Source: JAWKRB01 sp041389885 (GTDB lineage: Bacteria > Myxococcota_A > Polyangia > Polyangiales > Ga0077539). Taken from it: a DNA stretch of 64,000 bases. Below, in pieces: positions 35,983 to 44,299 of this stretch (the first letter of the stretch is position 1; each line of letters starts with the position of its first letter). Below the pieces are notes generated by a model, which ran no database searches, was not told the DNA's origin, and saw only the letters and a program-made list of their open reading frames with translations. The DNA lies in assembly GCA_041389885.1 (NCBI GenBank), contig JAWKRB010000013.1, forward strand, positions 62,001 through 126,000. The letters are read 5' to 3'. The position numbers and the translations under genes are program-made.

Positions 35983-36942
35983 TCACCCAGGGCGCAGCAG
36001 GAGCTTGCCCACGACCTTGCCCTCGCGGGACCGCTGCTGCGCCCGCTCGGCCTCGGCGAGGGGGAAGACCTCTTCGATGAGCGTCTCGATCTCCTTGCGC
36101 GCCAGGGCTTTCACGAGGGGCTCGAGGGTCTCGCGGGTCGGCCGCCCGAGCACGGACTTCACCCTCGGGTCGAGGGCGATGGAGGGGAACTCCCACGGGC
36201 TCACCACCACCATCGCGATCGACCCCGTGGGCGAGCGCAGCGCGCGGAGGGCGGCGAGGGGGTAGTGGTCCGAGCCCACGGCGTTCACGATGATGTCGTA
36301 GGGGCCCAGCGCCTTCGCGCGCTCGAGGACGTCGCCGCCAGCGTAGTCCAGCGCGGCGGCGCCGAGGGCCTCGACGCGCGCGACGTTGCGTCCCGAGCAC
36401 ACGCCCACGACCTTCGCGCCGAGGTTGCGCGCGAGCTGCACCGCGAAGAGCCCCACGCCCCCCGACGCGCCGAGGATCAACGCCTTGGCGTCGCGCCCCG
36501 GCGTGAGCCCGCCCACGCGGGTGAGGCAGATCCACGCCGTCACCGCGGGCACCGGGAGGCACGCGGCGTCTTCGTACGACACCTCGTCGGGGAGCAGGGC
36601 GCACTGGTCCTCGCGCACGACGACCTCGTCGGCGTAGCTCCCGAGCTGCCCCCGCGAGAAGTCGGTGCCGCCCACGACCCGGTCGCCGACCGAGCGCGCG
36701 GTCACCGCCGCGCCGCGCTCGACGACCTCGCCCGAGAAATCGGTGCCCACCACGAGAGGGCCCGACGGACCCAGCAGCCGCTGTGCGAGGCCGAGGGGGC
36801 TGAGCCCGCGCATCTTCCAGTCGACGGGGTTCACGCCGATGGCGCGCACCTTCACCCGCAGCTCGTTCTCGCGCAGCGGGCGAGAGGGCAGCTCGACGAG
36901 CTGGAGGGGAACGCGGGCGCTGGGAGAGGTCGCGACGATCAT
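35983..36942 (-). CDS. Quinone reductase-like zinc-independent alcohol dehydrogenase (MDR family)
   Basis: About 319 residues of the medium-chain dehydrogenase/reductase family. ELRVKVRAIGVNPVDWKMRG is the N-terminal substrate-domain block, VVGTDFSGEVVERG the next, and ALILGASGGVGLFAVQLARNLGAKVV the NADPH-binding Rossmann motif. The usual zinc-ligand block is missing, so it resembles quinone or enone reductases such as QOR. The ATG at 36942 is chosen for its position before IVATSPSARVPLQL. It may be co-transcribed with the SDR gene upstream on the same strand, 38 bp away. Confidence 0.85.
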   Translation of the reverse strand: MIVATSPSARVPLQLVELPSRPLRENELRVKVRAIGVNPVDWKMRGLSPLGLAQRLLGPSGPLVVGTDFSGEVVERGAAVTARSVGDRVVGGTDFSRGQLGSYADEVVVREDQCALLPDEVSYEDAACLPVPAVTAWICLTRVGGLTPGRDAKALILGASGGVGLFAVQLARNLGAKVVGVCSGRNVARVEALGAAALDYAGGDVLERAKALGPYDIIVNAVGSDHYPLAALRALRSPTGSIAMVVVSPWEFPSIALDPRVKSVLGRPTRETLEPLVKALARKEIETLIEEVFPLAEAERAQQRSREGKVVGKLLLRPG

Positions 36943-36980
36943 CGCGACCGGAGTACCCCCTTCGCGCGCCCGCGTGAAGC

Positions 36981-37844
36981 TCAGTCGAGGCCGATCTGCC
37001 GCCGGGTGAGGGCCGCGAGGGCCTCGCGGTTCGCGGCGTCGCGGGCCCAGCGCGAGGGCGTCGCGGGCCTGTCGACGTCGTCCCAGTAACCGCCGGTGGC
37101 CTCGCCGGGCGCGTCGTCGACGCAGAGCCACGCGTAGGCGCGCGCCATCTCGGCGGGCGTGATCGAGAAGCGCGATTTGAGCGCGTACATCGCCCGGAGG
37201 TACCAGGCGAGGCCCTCGTAGCGCGCGAGGTCGATCTTCACGTTGGTCACCCGCACCCCGTGCACGCGCGCGGGCGTGTCGCGCAGGCGGTCGGCGAGGT
37301 CGAGCATCCACGCGAGGTGCGCGAGCTTGGAGTGGTAGTACGCCCGCGCCACGCTGAACTCACGGGTCTCGAACTCGGGGTCGTCGAGGTCGAGGGCGAT
37401 CCAGGGCTGGGTCACGAGCCCCTTCGAGGTGACCGCGACGACCCGCGGCGAGCGCCCCTCTAGGAGCTTCGGGAGCAACAACTCGGTGAGCAGCGCCGGG
37501 CCCAGGTGGTTGGTCGCCCAGGTGACCTCGCGGCCCTCGGCGGTGAGCCGGCGGCGTCGCTCGCGGATGTCGAAGAACGCCGCGTTGTGCACCAGCGCGT
37601 CGAGGGCGTCGACGGTCGACGCGGCCCGGCGGATCGACGCCTGCGAGGCCATGTCGACCTCGAGCACCGCGACCTCCGCGCCCGGCGTCTCGGCGAGGAT
37701 CCGCGCCGCGGCCTCGTCGCCCCGCGCCCGCGACCTGCACCCGAGGAGCACGGAGTGCCCCGCGGCCGCGAGCTGCGACGCGGCCGCGAAGCCGATGCCG
37801 GCGTTGGCGCCTGTGATGAGCACGGTGCGAGGGCTTGAAGACAT
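36981..37844 (-). CDS. Short-chain dehydrogenase/reductase (retinol dehydrogenase-like)
   Basis: 287 residues. The cofactor motif is VLITGANAGIGFAAASQLA. The structural motif is LVHNAAF. The active-site Tyr/Lys is in ARAYYHSKLAHLAWM (YxxSK pattern), with the catalytic Ser in VVAVTSKGLV. The C-terminal extension (AWLCVDDAPGEATGGYWDD) resembles retinol dehydrogenases. Starts at ATG 37844. Probably cytoplasmic and NADP-dependent; substrate not predictable. Confidence 0.87.
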   Translation of the reverse strand: MSSSPRTVLITGANAGIGFAAASQLAAAGHSVLLGCRSRARGDEAAARILAETPGAEVAVLEVDMASQASIRRAASTVDALDALVHNAAFFDIRERRRRLTAEGREVTWATNHLGPALLTELLLPKLLEGRSPRVVAVTSKGLVTQPWIALDLDDPEFETREFSVARAYYHSKLAHLAWMLDLADRLRDTPARVHGVRVTNVKIDLARYEGLAWYLRAMYALKSRFSITPAEMARAYAWLCVDDAPGEATGGYWDDVDRPATPSRWARDAANREALAALTRRQIGLD

Positions 37845-37885
37845 GGGCGGTCGGGCTCGCTCGATGAACGGCAAACCGTCTTCGG

Positions 37886-38752
37886 CTACGCGAAGACCTC
37901 GTCGGCGCGGGTGGCGGTGGCGGCGCGGGTGATCCACGCGAGGAGCGTCGCCTCGTCGTCGCAGACATCGACGCGTGCGGCGTCTTCGGGCGCGAGGGGG
38001 AGCCCCCGCGCGTGGAGCACGGCCCGGAGCACCGTTCGCTGCGCGGCGATGCCCCCCCGGGCCTCCCCTCGGGCCTCCCCTCGGGCCTCCCCTCGGGCCT
38101 CCCCTCGGGCCTCTCGCTCTCGCAGGAGGGCCTCGAGGGCGGGCTCGTTGCGCGCGAGCAGGGCGCGCACGGCGGCGGGGCCGACCTCGCTATCCTTCAG
38201 CAGCGCGCGCACGGGGATGGGCGCGGCGAGGCACTCGTCGGCGATCTCGTCGTCGGGGGAGAGGTCCTCCCAGCGGTCGTCTCGCCACTCAGAGACCACG
38301 CCCTTGCGCACGAAGACCGCGAAGATGCGCCGCACGCCGCGCGCGGAGAGCTCCTCGGCCTTACCGGTGATCTCCGAGAGCCGCTGGGTGTTCACCACCT
38401 CGAAGACCATCTCCTCGAGGTAGCGCTGACCCGTGGCGGGATCGATCCCCCTGCGCCGCAGGCTTGTATCCGTCGCGAAGTCGCCGTCGTCGGCGACGCG
38501 GGTGAGCAGGTCGGTGGAGCCCACGCGGTCGGCGGCGCCGTGCGTCCCCACGATCACGTCGATGCGCAGGTGGGGGTCGCCGTGCTCGGGCAGCGCGGGC
38601 GACGCGTAGAGCTTGCGGCCGCGCAGCAGCTCGTCGCGGCCCTCGGGCTCGACGAGGTGGGCGTCGAGGGGCGGAGGCTCTGCGGCGCTGCCGAAGCCCG
38701 GCGCGCGCATCGAGGGGCGGGAGCTGCGAGGGTCCATGGCGCCGGGGAGCAT
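37886..38752 (-). CDS. Uma2/PD-(D/E)XK-like protein with a GEAR repeat
   Basis: 288 residues. The core shows DELLRGRKLYASPALPEHG, LLTRVADDGDFATDTSLR and YLEEMVFEVVNTQRLSEI, with VRRIFAVFVRKGVVSEW, the pattern of Uma2-like restriction-endonuclease-fold proteins. A four-residue G-E-A-R tandem repeat follows at about residues 215-235 (12-bp DNA repeats). Its function is unknown, and family members of this shape are common in myxobacterial and cyanobacterial genomes as putative nucleases. No signal. Starts with ATG 38752, and an alternative ATG lies at 38737. Family call is moderate. Confidence 0.6.
   Translation of the reverse strand: MLPGAMDPRSSRPSMRAPGFGSAAEPPPLDAHLVEPEGRDELLRGRKLYASPALPEHGDPHLRIDVIVGTHGAADRVGSTDLLTRVADDGDFATDTSLRRRGIDPATGQRYLEEMVFEVVNTQRLSEITGKAEELSARGVRRIFAVFVRKGVVSEWRDDRWEDLSPDDEIADECLAAPIPVRALLKDSEVGPAAVRALLARNEPALEALLREREARGEARGEARGEARGEARGGIAAQRTVLRAVLHARGLPLAPEDAARVDVCDDEATLLAWITRAATATRADEVFA
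38059..38118 (-). repeat. 12-bp tandem repeat, four exact units
   Basis: Four exact 12-base units at 38059-38106 and one diverged unit encode G-E-A-R. Perfect repeats in otherwise complex coding DNA suggest recent slippage. Confidence 0.92.
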
Positions 38753-38826
38753 GTCACGCGCGGCGAGCGGGCGGCAACGCGCGCGGACCGCGGGGGGCGT
38801 GGTCGAGGGTTCAGCCGCGCGGGGGC

Positions 38827-39870
38827 TCAGATGCCCGGCGGCTGCGTGTCGTCGTCGTCGTCGTCGTGCGAGGGCTCGGCGGGCTTGAGGTTGCCCGCGT
38901 TCTCGTCGACCTCGCCCGGCGCGGCGCCCCCGGCGGCGCCCTCCTTGCGGCCGCGGTTCTTGCGACCGCCCCGGCGGCGGCGGCGCTTGCCCTCGCGGGG
39001 CGCCTGCGCGCCGTCGGCGCTCGCGGGCTGAGCCTCGCCCTCAGGGGCGGCCTCGGCGGCCTCAGGAGCGGCCTGCGCGGCCTCGGCGGGGGCGTCGGGC
39101 TTCGGGCCTCGGGGGGGCCCCTGGTGCTGCCCCTGCGGGCGCGAACCGCGCCCCTCGCCGCTCGGAAAGTGCACCCCTCGCCACGCGCCGCGGGCGGGAA
39201 AGTTTCGGTGCAGCAGGTCGATCACCCGGCGCACGCGGAACTTGTTGCGCGGGTTCCACGAGTCGATCCACGCGGCGAAGCGCGCGAGGCCGTCGTGGTC
39301 GGCGTCGCCGTCGAGGAGCCCCCAGCCGAGGAGGTCGCCGAGGCGCTGCACGAAGACCTCTTGCTGAAAGGCCGCGGGGGTCGCGTGCCCGACGCCGAAG
39401 GCGTCTGCGTGGCGTACCCACGCGGCGTAGAGCGCGTCGACCGCGTCGCGCTCGTTGGGCAGCGCGAGCAGGTGCGAGAACAGCACGGTCATGTGCGCGT
39501 GCGTGCCCGGCGGGAGCTGCGGCGCCGCGAGCGTCCCGAGGACCACGGCCTGCGCCGCGGCCACGAGGTCGGTCTCCAGCGACGGGTCTTTCACCAGCTC
39601 GGAGATCGTCGCGAGGTTGGGCAGGGCCTCGGCCGCCGTGGGGTTCTCCCGCAGCGCCTCGAGGGCCTCCTTCGCCGCCGCGCGCACCTCCGCCGGGTCT
39701 TCGACCTTCGGCGGCGCGACCTCGGCCGCGACCTCTTCAGCCGCCGTCGCCTCGGGGGCCGCGGACTCTTCGGTCGCGGGCGCCTCCGTCACAGGGGCTT
39801 CAGCCGCAGCGGCCTCAGGGGCCTTCGCCTGCGTGGACTCGTCTGCCTGCTTCGTCTCGTCGTTCGTCAT
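38827..39870 (-). CDS. Hypothetical protein with Ala/Glu-rich N-terminus and basic Arg/Gly tail
   Basis: About 347 residues from ATG 39870; a GTG 15 bases upstream (39885) is also possible. The first 70 residues are Ala/Glu/Pro low complexity. The central 150 residues look globular and helical (AALPNLATISELVKDPSLE; HATPAAFQQEVFVQRLGDL). The last 100 have REGKRRRRRGGRKNRGRK and an acidic end (HDDDDDDTQPPG). The basic block suggests nucleic-acid contact, as in RNA-binding tails. It is located next to the predicted 6S RNA, on the same strand and downstream of its terminator. Function unknown. Confidence 0.65.
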   Translation of the reverse strand: MTNDETKQADESTQAKAPEAAAAEAPVTEAPATEESAAPEATAAEEVAAEVAPPKVEDPAEVRAAAKEALEALRENPTAAEALPNLATISELVKDPSLETDLVAAAQAVVLGTLAAPQLPPGTHAHMTVLFSHLLALPNERDAVDALYAAWVRHADAFGVGHATPAAFQQEVFVQRLGDLLGWGLLDGDADHDGLARFAAWIDSWNPRNKFRVRRVIDLLHRNFPARGAWRGVHFPSGEGRGSRPQGQHQGPPRGPKPDAPAEAAQAAPEAAEAAPEGEAQPASADGAQAPREGKRRRRRGGRKNRGRKEGAAGGAAPGEVDENAGNLKPAEPSHDDDDDDTQPPGI

Positions 39871-39957
39871 CGCCGCACCGCTCACACGTTGAACCGAGAG
39901 TGCACCAGGTCTCCGGCGCGTCCGGGCAAGAGGCGGCGCTGTAGCATCCGAACGCGC

Positions 39958-39997
39958 AAAAGAGAAGGGCGGAGACCCGTTGGAGTCACCGCCCTTC
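39958..39997 (-). terminator. Rho-independent terminator of the ncRNA transcript
   Basis: On the minus strand a 9-bp perfect stem (GAAGGGCGG at 39997-39989, CCGCCCTTC at 39972-39964) encloses a 16-nt loop and is followed by TCTTTT (through 39958). It lies between the 6S RNA region and the next gene, so it should end the ncRNA transcript. Confidence 0.8.
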
Positions 39998-40024
39998 GTC
40001 GTCCGTACCGCTCAGTCGTTCAGC

Positions 40025-40212
40025 GTATCCGAACCCCGCCACACCTTTTGATAGGTGGGTGCCTAGATGACAGCGTAAGGCTCCCCGGTGAACTTGCCGG
40101 GTCTGCACACAGCCGCCAGAGCCATGGCCCGCGGGTTGGAAATGTAGGGGGATTCGTCGCTGGGATCGCTCCTCGCAGAGGGACGGTGATCAATGTGATG
40201 TCGCCCCCGCCC
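40025..40212 (-). ncRNA. ssrS: Probable 6S RNA
   Basis: 6S RNA mimics an open promoter and binds housekeeping RNA polymerase. No protein frame occupies 39886-40296. Read on the minus strand, the region has the 6S layout: a CCGG-rich hairpin (40101-40084) followed directly by GGAGCCTTAC, then GGCACCCACCT and a short CACCT/AGGTG hairpin (40057-40042). This parallels the E. coli 3' half (GAGAAGCCTTA, then CACCTTGAACCAAGGG). The upstream half contains ACCGTCCCTCTGCGAGG, matching the CCCCTGAG side of the central bubble. A factor-independent terminator follows at 39997. Ends are approximate, and the closing stem could not be drawn cleanly, so this rests on conserved blocks and context. Confidence 0.65.
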
Positions 40213-40296
40213 TTTTGCAAGACATGAACTTTCGCCGCGCTTCGACTACACTCGCGCGCGGCTCCGAGGGGCGTCGGGGAGCATCTCACCCGCACG

Positions 40297-41745
40297 ATGA
40301 CCCGCGCCCTCGTCTGGTTTCGCCGCGACCTCCGCGTGAGCGATCACCCCGCGCTCTCGCGCGCCGTCGAGCGCCACCGCGACGGCGTGGTGGCGGCCTT
40401 CGCGCTCACCCCCGCGATGTGGCGCGCCCACGACGACGCCCCGGCGAAGGTCGACCTCTGGCTCCGCTGCGCCGACGCGCTGTCGCGGGAGCTCGCCGCG
40501 CGCAACATCCCGCTGGTGACCCTCCGCGCCGAGGGGGACGACGAGCTCGCGGCGAAGCTCCTCGACCTCGCGACCCGCGGTCGCTGCGCGGCGCTGCTGC
40601 ACCACCGCGAGTACGAGGTGAACGAGCGACGGCGCGACGAGCGCGTGCGCCTCGCCTTCGCGCAGGCGGGCCTCGAGGTCGAGGCGCTGCACGACCGCGT
40701 CGCGGTGCCCCCCGACGCGCTGCGCACGGGCTCTGGCGGGGCGTATCGGGTGTTCACGCCGTACCGCAGGGCGTGGTCCGCGTGGCTCGAGGCGCGGGGC
40801 TGCGCGCCGCTCGCCGCGGTGGGCGCGCAGCCGAGGGTGGAGCTCGAGGCCGCGGCGCCGCCCGCGTCGCTCGAGGGCTTCGAGCCCGAGGTGGCGCCGG
40901 GCCTCTGGCCCGCGGGGGAGCTCCGCGCGCAGGCGAGGCTCGCGCGCTTCGTCGACGAGCGCCTCGCGGACTACCACCGCGAGCGCGACCTCCCCGCGAC
41001 GGACGGCACGTCGGCGCTCTCGCCCTACCTCGCCGCGGGGGTGATCTCGCCGCGGCAGTGCCTCCAGCGCGCGGTCGACGCCAACGGAGGACGGGTGACC
41101 GCGGGCGAGCCGGGGCCGCTCACCTGGATCTCCGAGCTCGCGTGGCGAGACTTCTACCAGCAGGTGCTGGTGAACTTTCCGCGGGTGAGCATGGGCCGGG
41201 CGTTTCAGCCCGCCACCGAGGCCGTGCGCTGGCGCGACGCGCCCGACGAGCTCGCGCGCTGGGAGGCCGGGGAGACCGGCTTTCCCCTCGTCGACGCGGC
41301 CATGCGGCAGCTCCGCGAGACGGGCTGGATGCACAACCGACTGCGCATGCTCGTGTCGATGTTCCTCACGAAGGACCTGCTGATCGACTGGCGCGCGGGG
41401 GAGCGCTTCTTCATGCGACACCTGGTCGACGGCGACCTCGCGGCGAACAACGGGGGGTGGCAGTGGAGCGCCTCGACCGGCACCGACGCCCAGCCCTGGT
41501 TCCGCGTGTTCAACCCCTGGACCCAGTCGGCCCGCTTCGACCCCGACGCCGCCTTCGTGAAGCGCTGGATCCCCGCGCTCAAGCCCTTGTCTCCCAAGGG
41601 GATTCACACACCCGAGGAGACCCTTCGGCAGCGCCTCGGGTACCCCCCGCCGATGGTCGACCACGCGTCGGCGCGGCTGCGGGCCCTCGCGGCCTTCGGC
41701 GAGGTGCGCGGGGCTCAGCGCGACGAGAGCACAGTGCCCCAGTAG
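40297..41745 (+). CDS. phr: Deoxyribodipyrimidine photo-lyase (class I)
   Basis: 482 residues, normal length. Photolyase uses blue light and FADH- to split cyclobutane pyrimidine dimers. The N-terminal antenna domain is LVWFRRDLRVSDHPALSRAV. FAD-domain motifs include TSALSPYLAAGVISPRQ, WISELAWRDFYQQVLV, ETGFPLVDAAMRQLRETGWM, HNRLRMLVSMFLTKDLLIDW and GDLAANNGGWQWSASTGTDA, all of which match class I CPD photolyases. Tail-to-tail with the BNR-type lipoprotein gene, overlapping 31 bp. It starts at ATG 40297, with the predicted 6S RNA gene divergent upstream. Confidence 0.93.
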   Translation: MTRALVWFRRDLRVSDHPALSRAVERHRDGVVAAFALTPAMWRAHDDAPAKVDLWLRCADALSRELAARNIPLVTLRAEGDDELAAKLLDLATRGRCAALLHHREYEVNERRRDERVRLAFAQAGLEVEALHDRVAVPPDALRTGSGGAYRVFTPYRRAWSAWLEARGCAPLAAVGAQPRVELEAAAPPASLEGFEPEVAPGLWPAGELRAQARLARFVDERLADYHRERDLPATDGTSALSPYLAAGVISPRQCLQRAVDANGGRVTAGEPGPLTWISELAWRDFYQQVLVNFPRVSMGRAFQPATEAVRWRDAPDELARWEAGETGFPLVDAAMRQLRETGWMHNRLRMLVSMFLTKDLLIDWRAGERFFMRHLVDGDLAANNGGWQWSASTGTDAQPWFRVFNPWTQSARFDPDAAFVKRWIPALKPLSPKGIHTPEETLRQRLGYPPPMVDHASARLRALAAFGEVRGAQRDESTVPQ

Positions 41746-43541
41746 CCTACGAGGGTGAGCCCGCCGTCCGGCGCGGCGTGCACGGCGGTGAAGTCGTCGC
41801 CGGTGCGCACGGCCTCGGGGGTGAGTCGGGTGGCGCCGCGGCGCACGCGCAGGAGCTGCCCGTTCACCGAGGCCACCCAGCGGTCGTCTCCGCGCCCCGC
41901 GATCGAGAGGATGGGCGTGGTGATCCCGGTCTCGATCGGGGTGAAATGGGTGCCGTCGGCGGCGCGCAGGAGCGTGCCCGCCCGGCCCACGGCGAGGGTC
42001 TCCCCCGCGTCGGACCACACGGCGAAGAGGTCCTGGGGGTGGGTCTGCGGGAGCTTCTGCCAGGTCGCGCCGTGGTCGCTGCTGTGGAGCACGGTGCCGC
42101 CGACCCCGCAGGCCCAGGCGCGGCCGTCAGAGAGCCCCCAGACGCCGAAGAGCCCGTCGTTGAAGGCGTGGCGCACGCGCTGCCAGGTCGCGCCGTGGTC
42201 CGAGGTGCGCAGGGTGATCCCGTCGCGGCCCACGATGAGCCCGCGGCCCTCGGGGCTGAGCCACACCGCCGATAGCGCGCGGTTCTGCCGCGTGGGGAGC
42301 TGCGCCCAGGTCGGGGACGTGTCGTCGGGGGCGAGGGTGCCCTGCTCGCCCGTGGGCAGCAGGGTCCACGCGCGGCCGTTGTTCACGCTGCGAATGACGG
42401 TGCCGTAGTCGCCCACCGCGACGAGCACGCCGGCGTCGTCGCCCGCGATGCCCGCGAGGTTCGCGCGCACCCCCGAGGGCGCGGGGACCCAGCCCAGCGT
42501 CGGGTCCTGGCAGAGGATCACGCCCCCTTGCCCCGCCGCGCAGGCGGTTCCGTCGCGCCCGCGCCACACGGCGTGGAGGGTGCCGCGGTGGCCGCCGGGG
42601 AGCAGGCGCCAGCGGCCGGTCGCGTCGCGCGTGGTGATCGAGCCGCGCACGCCCACGGCGAAGACGTCGTCGCCGCGCAGGGCCAGGCCCAGCAGGTCGC
42701 CCGGCGCGTTGCTGGCCTCTTGAATGAACTGCACCCCGTCGCGGGTGTGCAGCACCACCCCGCTCGACCCGACGACGTACACGTCGCGTCGCCCCCGCCC
42801 GCGCACCGCGCGGAGGTCGTCCGAGGTGCTCCTCGGGAGCACGGTCCAGCCCGCGCCGCCGTCGGCCGACACGAGGATCACGCCGCCCGCGCCCACGGCG
42901 TAGAGGTCGTCGCGCCCGCTGCCCCACACCGCGGTGAGGGTGCGCTGCGTGCCGCTCTCGACCCGCCGCCAGCGCGCGCCCCCGTCGTCGGAGCGCAGCA
43001 GCGCGCCGCCCTGCCCCGCGGCGATCGCGAGGGCGCCGTCGGTCCAGACGGCGTTGAGGTTGTCGGTGGTAACCCCTTGCACCGCAGCGAGATGCGCGCT
43101 GTCTGCGCCGCGCAGGAGCGCCCCCCCGGCGCCCGCCACGAGGGTCACGCCGGCGTGGATCTGCGCCGCGTGGAGGTCCGCGCGGGTGCCCAGCGACACG
43201 CGCCGCCAGGTGCGCCCGTGGTCGCGCGAGCGCAGCGCGACGCCGCCGTCTCCCACCGCGAGCACCTCGCTCGCGCCGCAGGCGACGGCGCGCAGGTGCG
43301 CGGTGGTGGCGACCTCCGCCGCGCGCCACGCGCCCCGCGCGTCGCGCACCAGCAGCGCGCCGAAATCTCCCGCGGCGTAGCCCACGCCGGCGTCGTCGAC
43401 GCACGCGGCGTTGAGCTTGTTGCCCTGCGGGGAGGGGTTCTCCCAGCGCCAGGCGCGCGGGGCGGGCCGGGCGCGGCCCCGGTGACGGTGGCACGCGCTG
43501 AGCGCGAGGGCAGACGCGAGGGCGAGGGTGAGGGTGCGCAC
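41715..43541 (-). CDS. BNR/Ycf48-like propeller lipoprotein
   Basis: 608 residues from GTG 43541. The signal MRTLTLALASALALSAC has a lipobox cysteine. Eight or more blade-like repeats of the Ycf48/BNR kind follow: GGVALRSRDHGRTWRRV, GALLRSDDGGARWRRVE, GVILVSADGGAGWTVLP and GTVLHSSDHGATWQKLP. Each contains the Asp-box S-x-D-x-G-x-T-W pattern. Such propellers act as scaffolds or glycan binders; sialidase catalytic residues are not evident. No neighbour indicates the function. The frame is clean throughout. Confidence 0.8.
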   Translation of the reverse strand: MRTLTLALASALALSACHRHRGRARPAPRAWRWENPSPQGNKLNAACVDDAGVGYAAGDFGALLVRDARGAWRAAEVATTAHLRAVACGASEVLAVGDGGVALRSRDHGRTWRRVSLGTRADLHAAQIHAGVTLVAGAGGALLRGADSAHLAAVQGVTTDNLNAVWTDGALAIAAGQGGALLRSDDGGARWRRVESGTQRTLTAVWGSGRDDLYAVGAGGVILVSADGGAGWTVLPRSTSDDLRAVRGRGRRDVYVVGSSGVVLHTRDGVQFIQEASNAPGDLLGLALRGDDVFAVGVRGSITTRDATGRWRLLPGGHRGTLHAVWRGRDGTACAAGQGGVILCQDPTLGWVPAPSGVRANLAGIAGDDAGVLVAVGDYGTVIRSVNNGRAWTLLPTGEQGTLAPDDTSPTWAQLPTRQNRALSAVWLSPEGRGLIVGRDGITLRTSDHGATWQRVRHAFNDGLFGVWGLSDGRAWACGVGGTVLHSSDHGATWQKLPQTHPQDLFAVWSDAGETLAVGRAGTLLRAADGTHFTPIETGITTPILSIAGRGDDRWVASVNGQLLRVRRGATRLTPEAVRTGDDFTAVHAAPDGGLTLVGYWGTVLSSR

Positions 43542-43594
43542 GGCGGTCGCCGCGCAGGGTAGCGGAGCCGGGGCGGCGCGTGAACCGCCGGCGC

Positions 43595-44299
43595 TCAGCG
43601 ACGGGTGTAGGGCACCCACAGCGCGTCGATCACCGGGAGCTCCTCGCCAGGCCAGAGCAGGGTGTAGTGCGCGACGTCGCCCTCGGGGGCCTCGCCCACG
43701 CTGCCCACGCCCACGATCAGGGTCTCGTCGAGCTTGTGCGCGAAGGGCACGTGGCCGCCGCCGCAGACCACGACGTCGGCGGGGTCGTCGTCGACCAGCG
43801 CCTCGATCTCGTCGGTGCTGAGGTCGTGGGAGATCACGGCGTCAGGGTCGCGCGGCGAGCCGTGCACCATGAGCCACTCGTCTCCCCCCGGCACGGTCAG
43901 CCGCATCGCCTCGGGCAGCCGCTTCACCCGCTCGAGGATCACGTCGCCCAGGGCCTCGCGGGTGCGCTTGAAGCGCTCGAGGCGCGCGCGCTCGGCGTCG
44001 TCGCGGGGGCGCATGCGGGCCGGGTCGAGCAGGGTGAGCGCGCGGTCGGAGGTGCCGGCGACGCAGTGCGCGCCGACCTCCTGGAGCCGCATCCAGACCT
44101 CGAGGGCCTGGTCGCCGCCGAAGAGCAGGTCGCCGGCGACGAAGATCCCCGCGACGGAGCTGCTCTTCAGCGCGTCGAGCACGGCGTCGAGGGCGGCGAG
44201 GTTGCCGTGGATGTCCGACAGAAAGGCCAGCGGGCCGCGCACCCCCGAGACCGAGAAGGCGCGCGCGGTGCGGCCGTGATCGCGGAGACCGCGGGTCAC
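43595..44299 (-). CDS. Metallophosphoesterase family protein (YfcE/MJ0936-like)
   Basis: 234 residues. Metal-binding motifs: LAFLSDIHGNLAALDAVL (DxHGN), VAGDLLFGGD, MVHGSPRDP and VVCGGGHVPFAHK. The last motif has GHVPF where many members have GHTH, so one His ligand is altered. Starts with GTG 44299, which overlaps the CorC-family stop (GTGA), so it is coupled to that gene. Substrate unknown; phosphodiester or phosphomonoester hydrolysis is typical of the family. Confidence 0.85.
   Translation of the reverse strand: MTRGLRDHGRTARAFSVSGVRGPLAFLSDIHGNLAALDAVLDALKSSSVAGIFVAGDLLFGGDQALEVWMRLQEVGAHCVAGTSDRALTLLDPARMRPRDDAERARLERFKRTREALGDVILERVKRLPEAMRLTVPGGDEWLMVHGSPRDPDAVISHDLSTDEIEALVDDDPADVVVCGGGHVPFAHKLDETLIVGVGSVGEAPEGDVAHYTLLWPGEELPVIDALWVPYTRR

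Noticed and set aside
38827..39870. Possibility that the Ala/Glu-rich gene is a ribonuclease E-type protein.
   Set aside because: The Arg/Gly tail is suggestive, but the catalytic S1 and metal-site motifs are absent.
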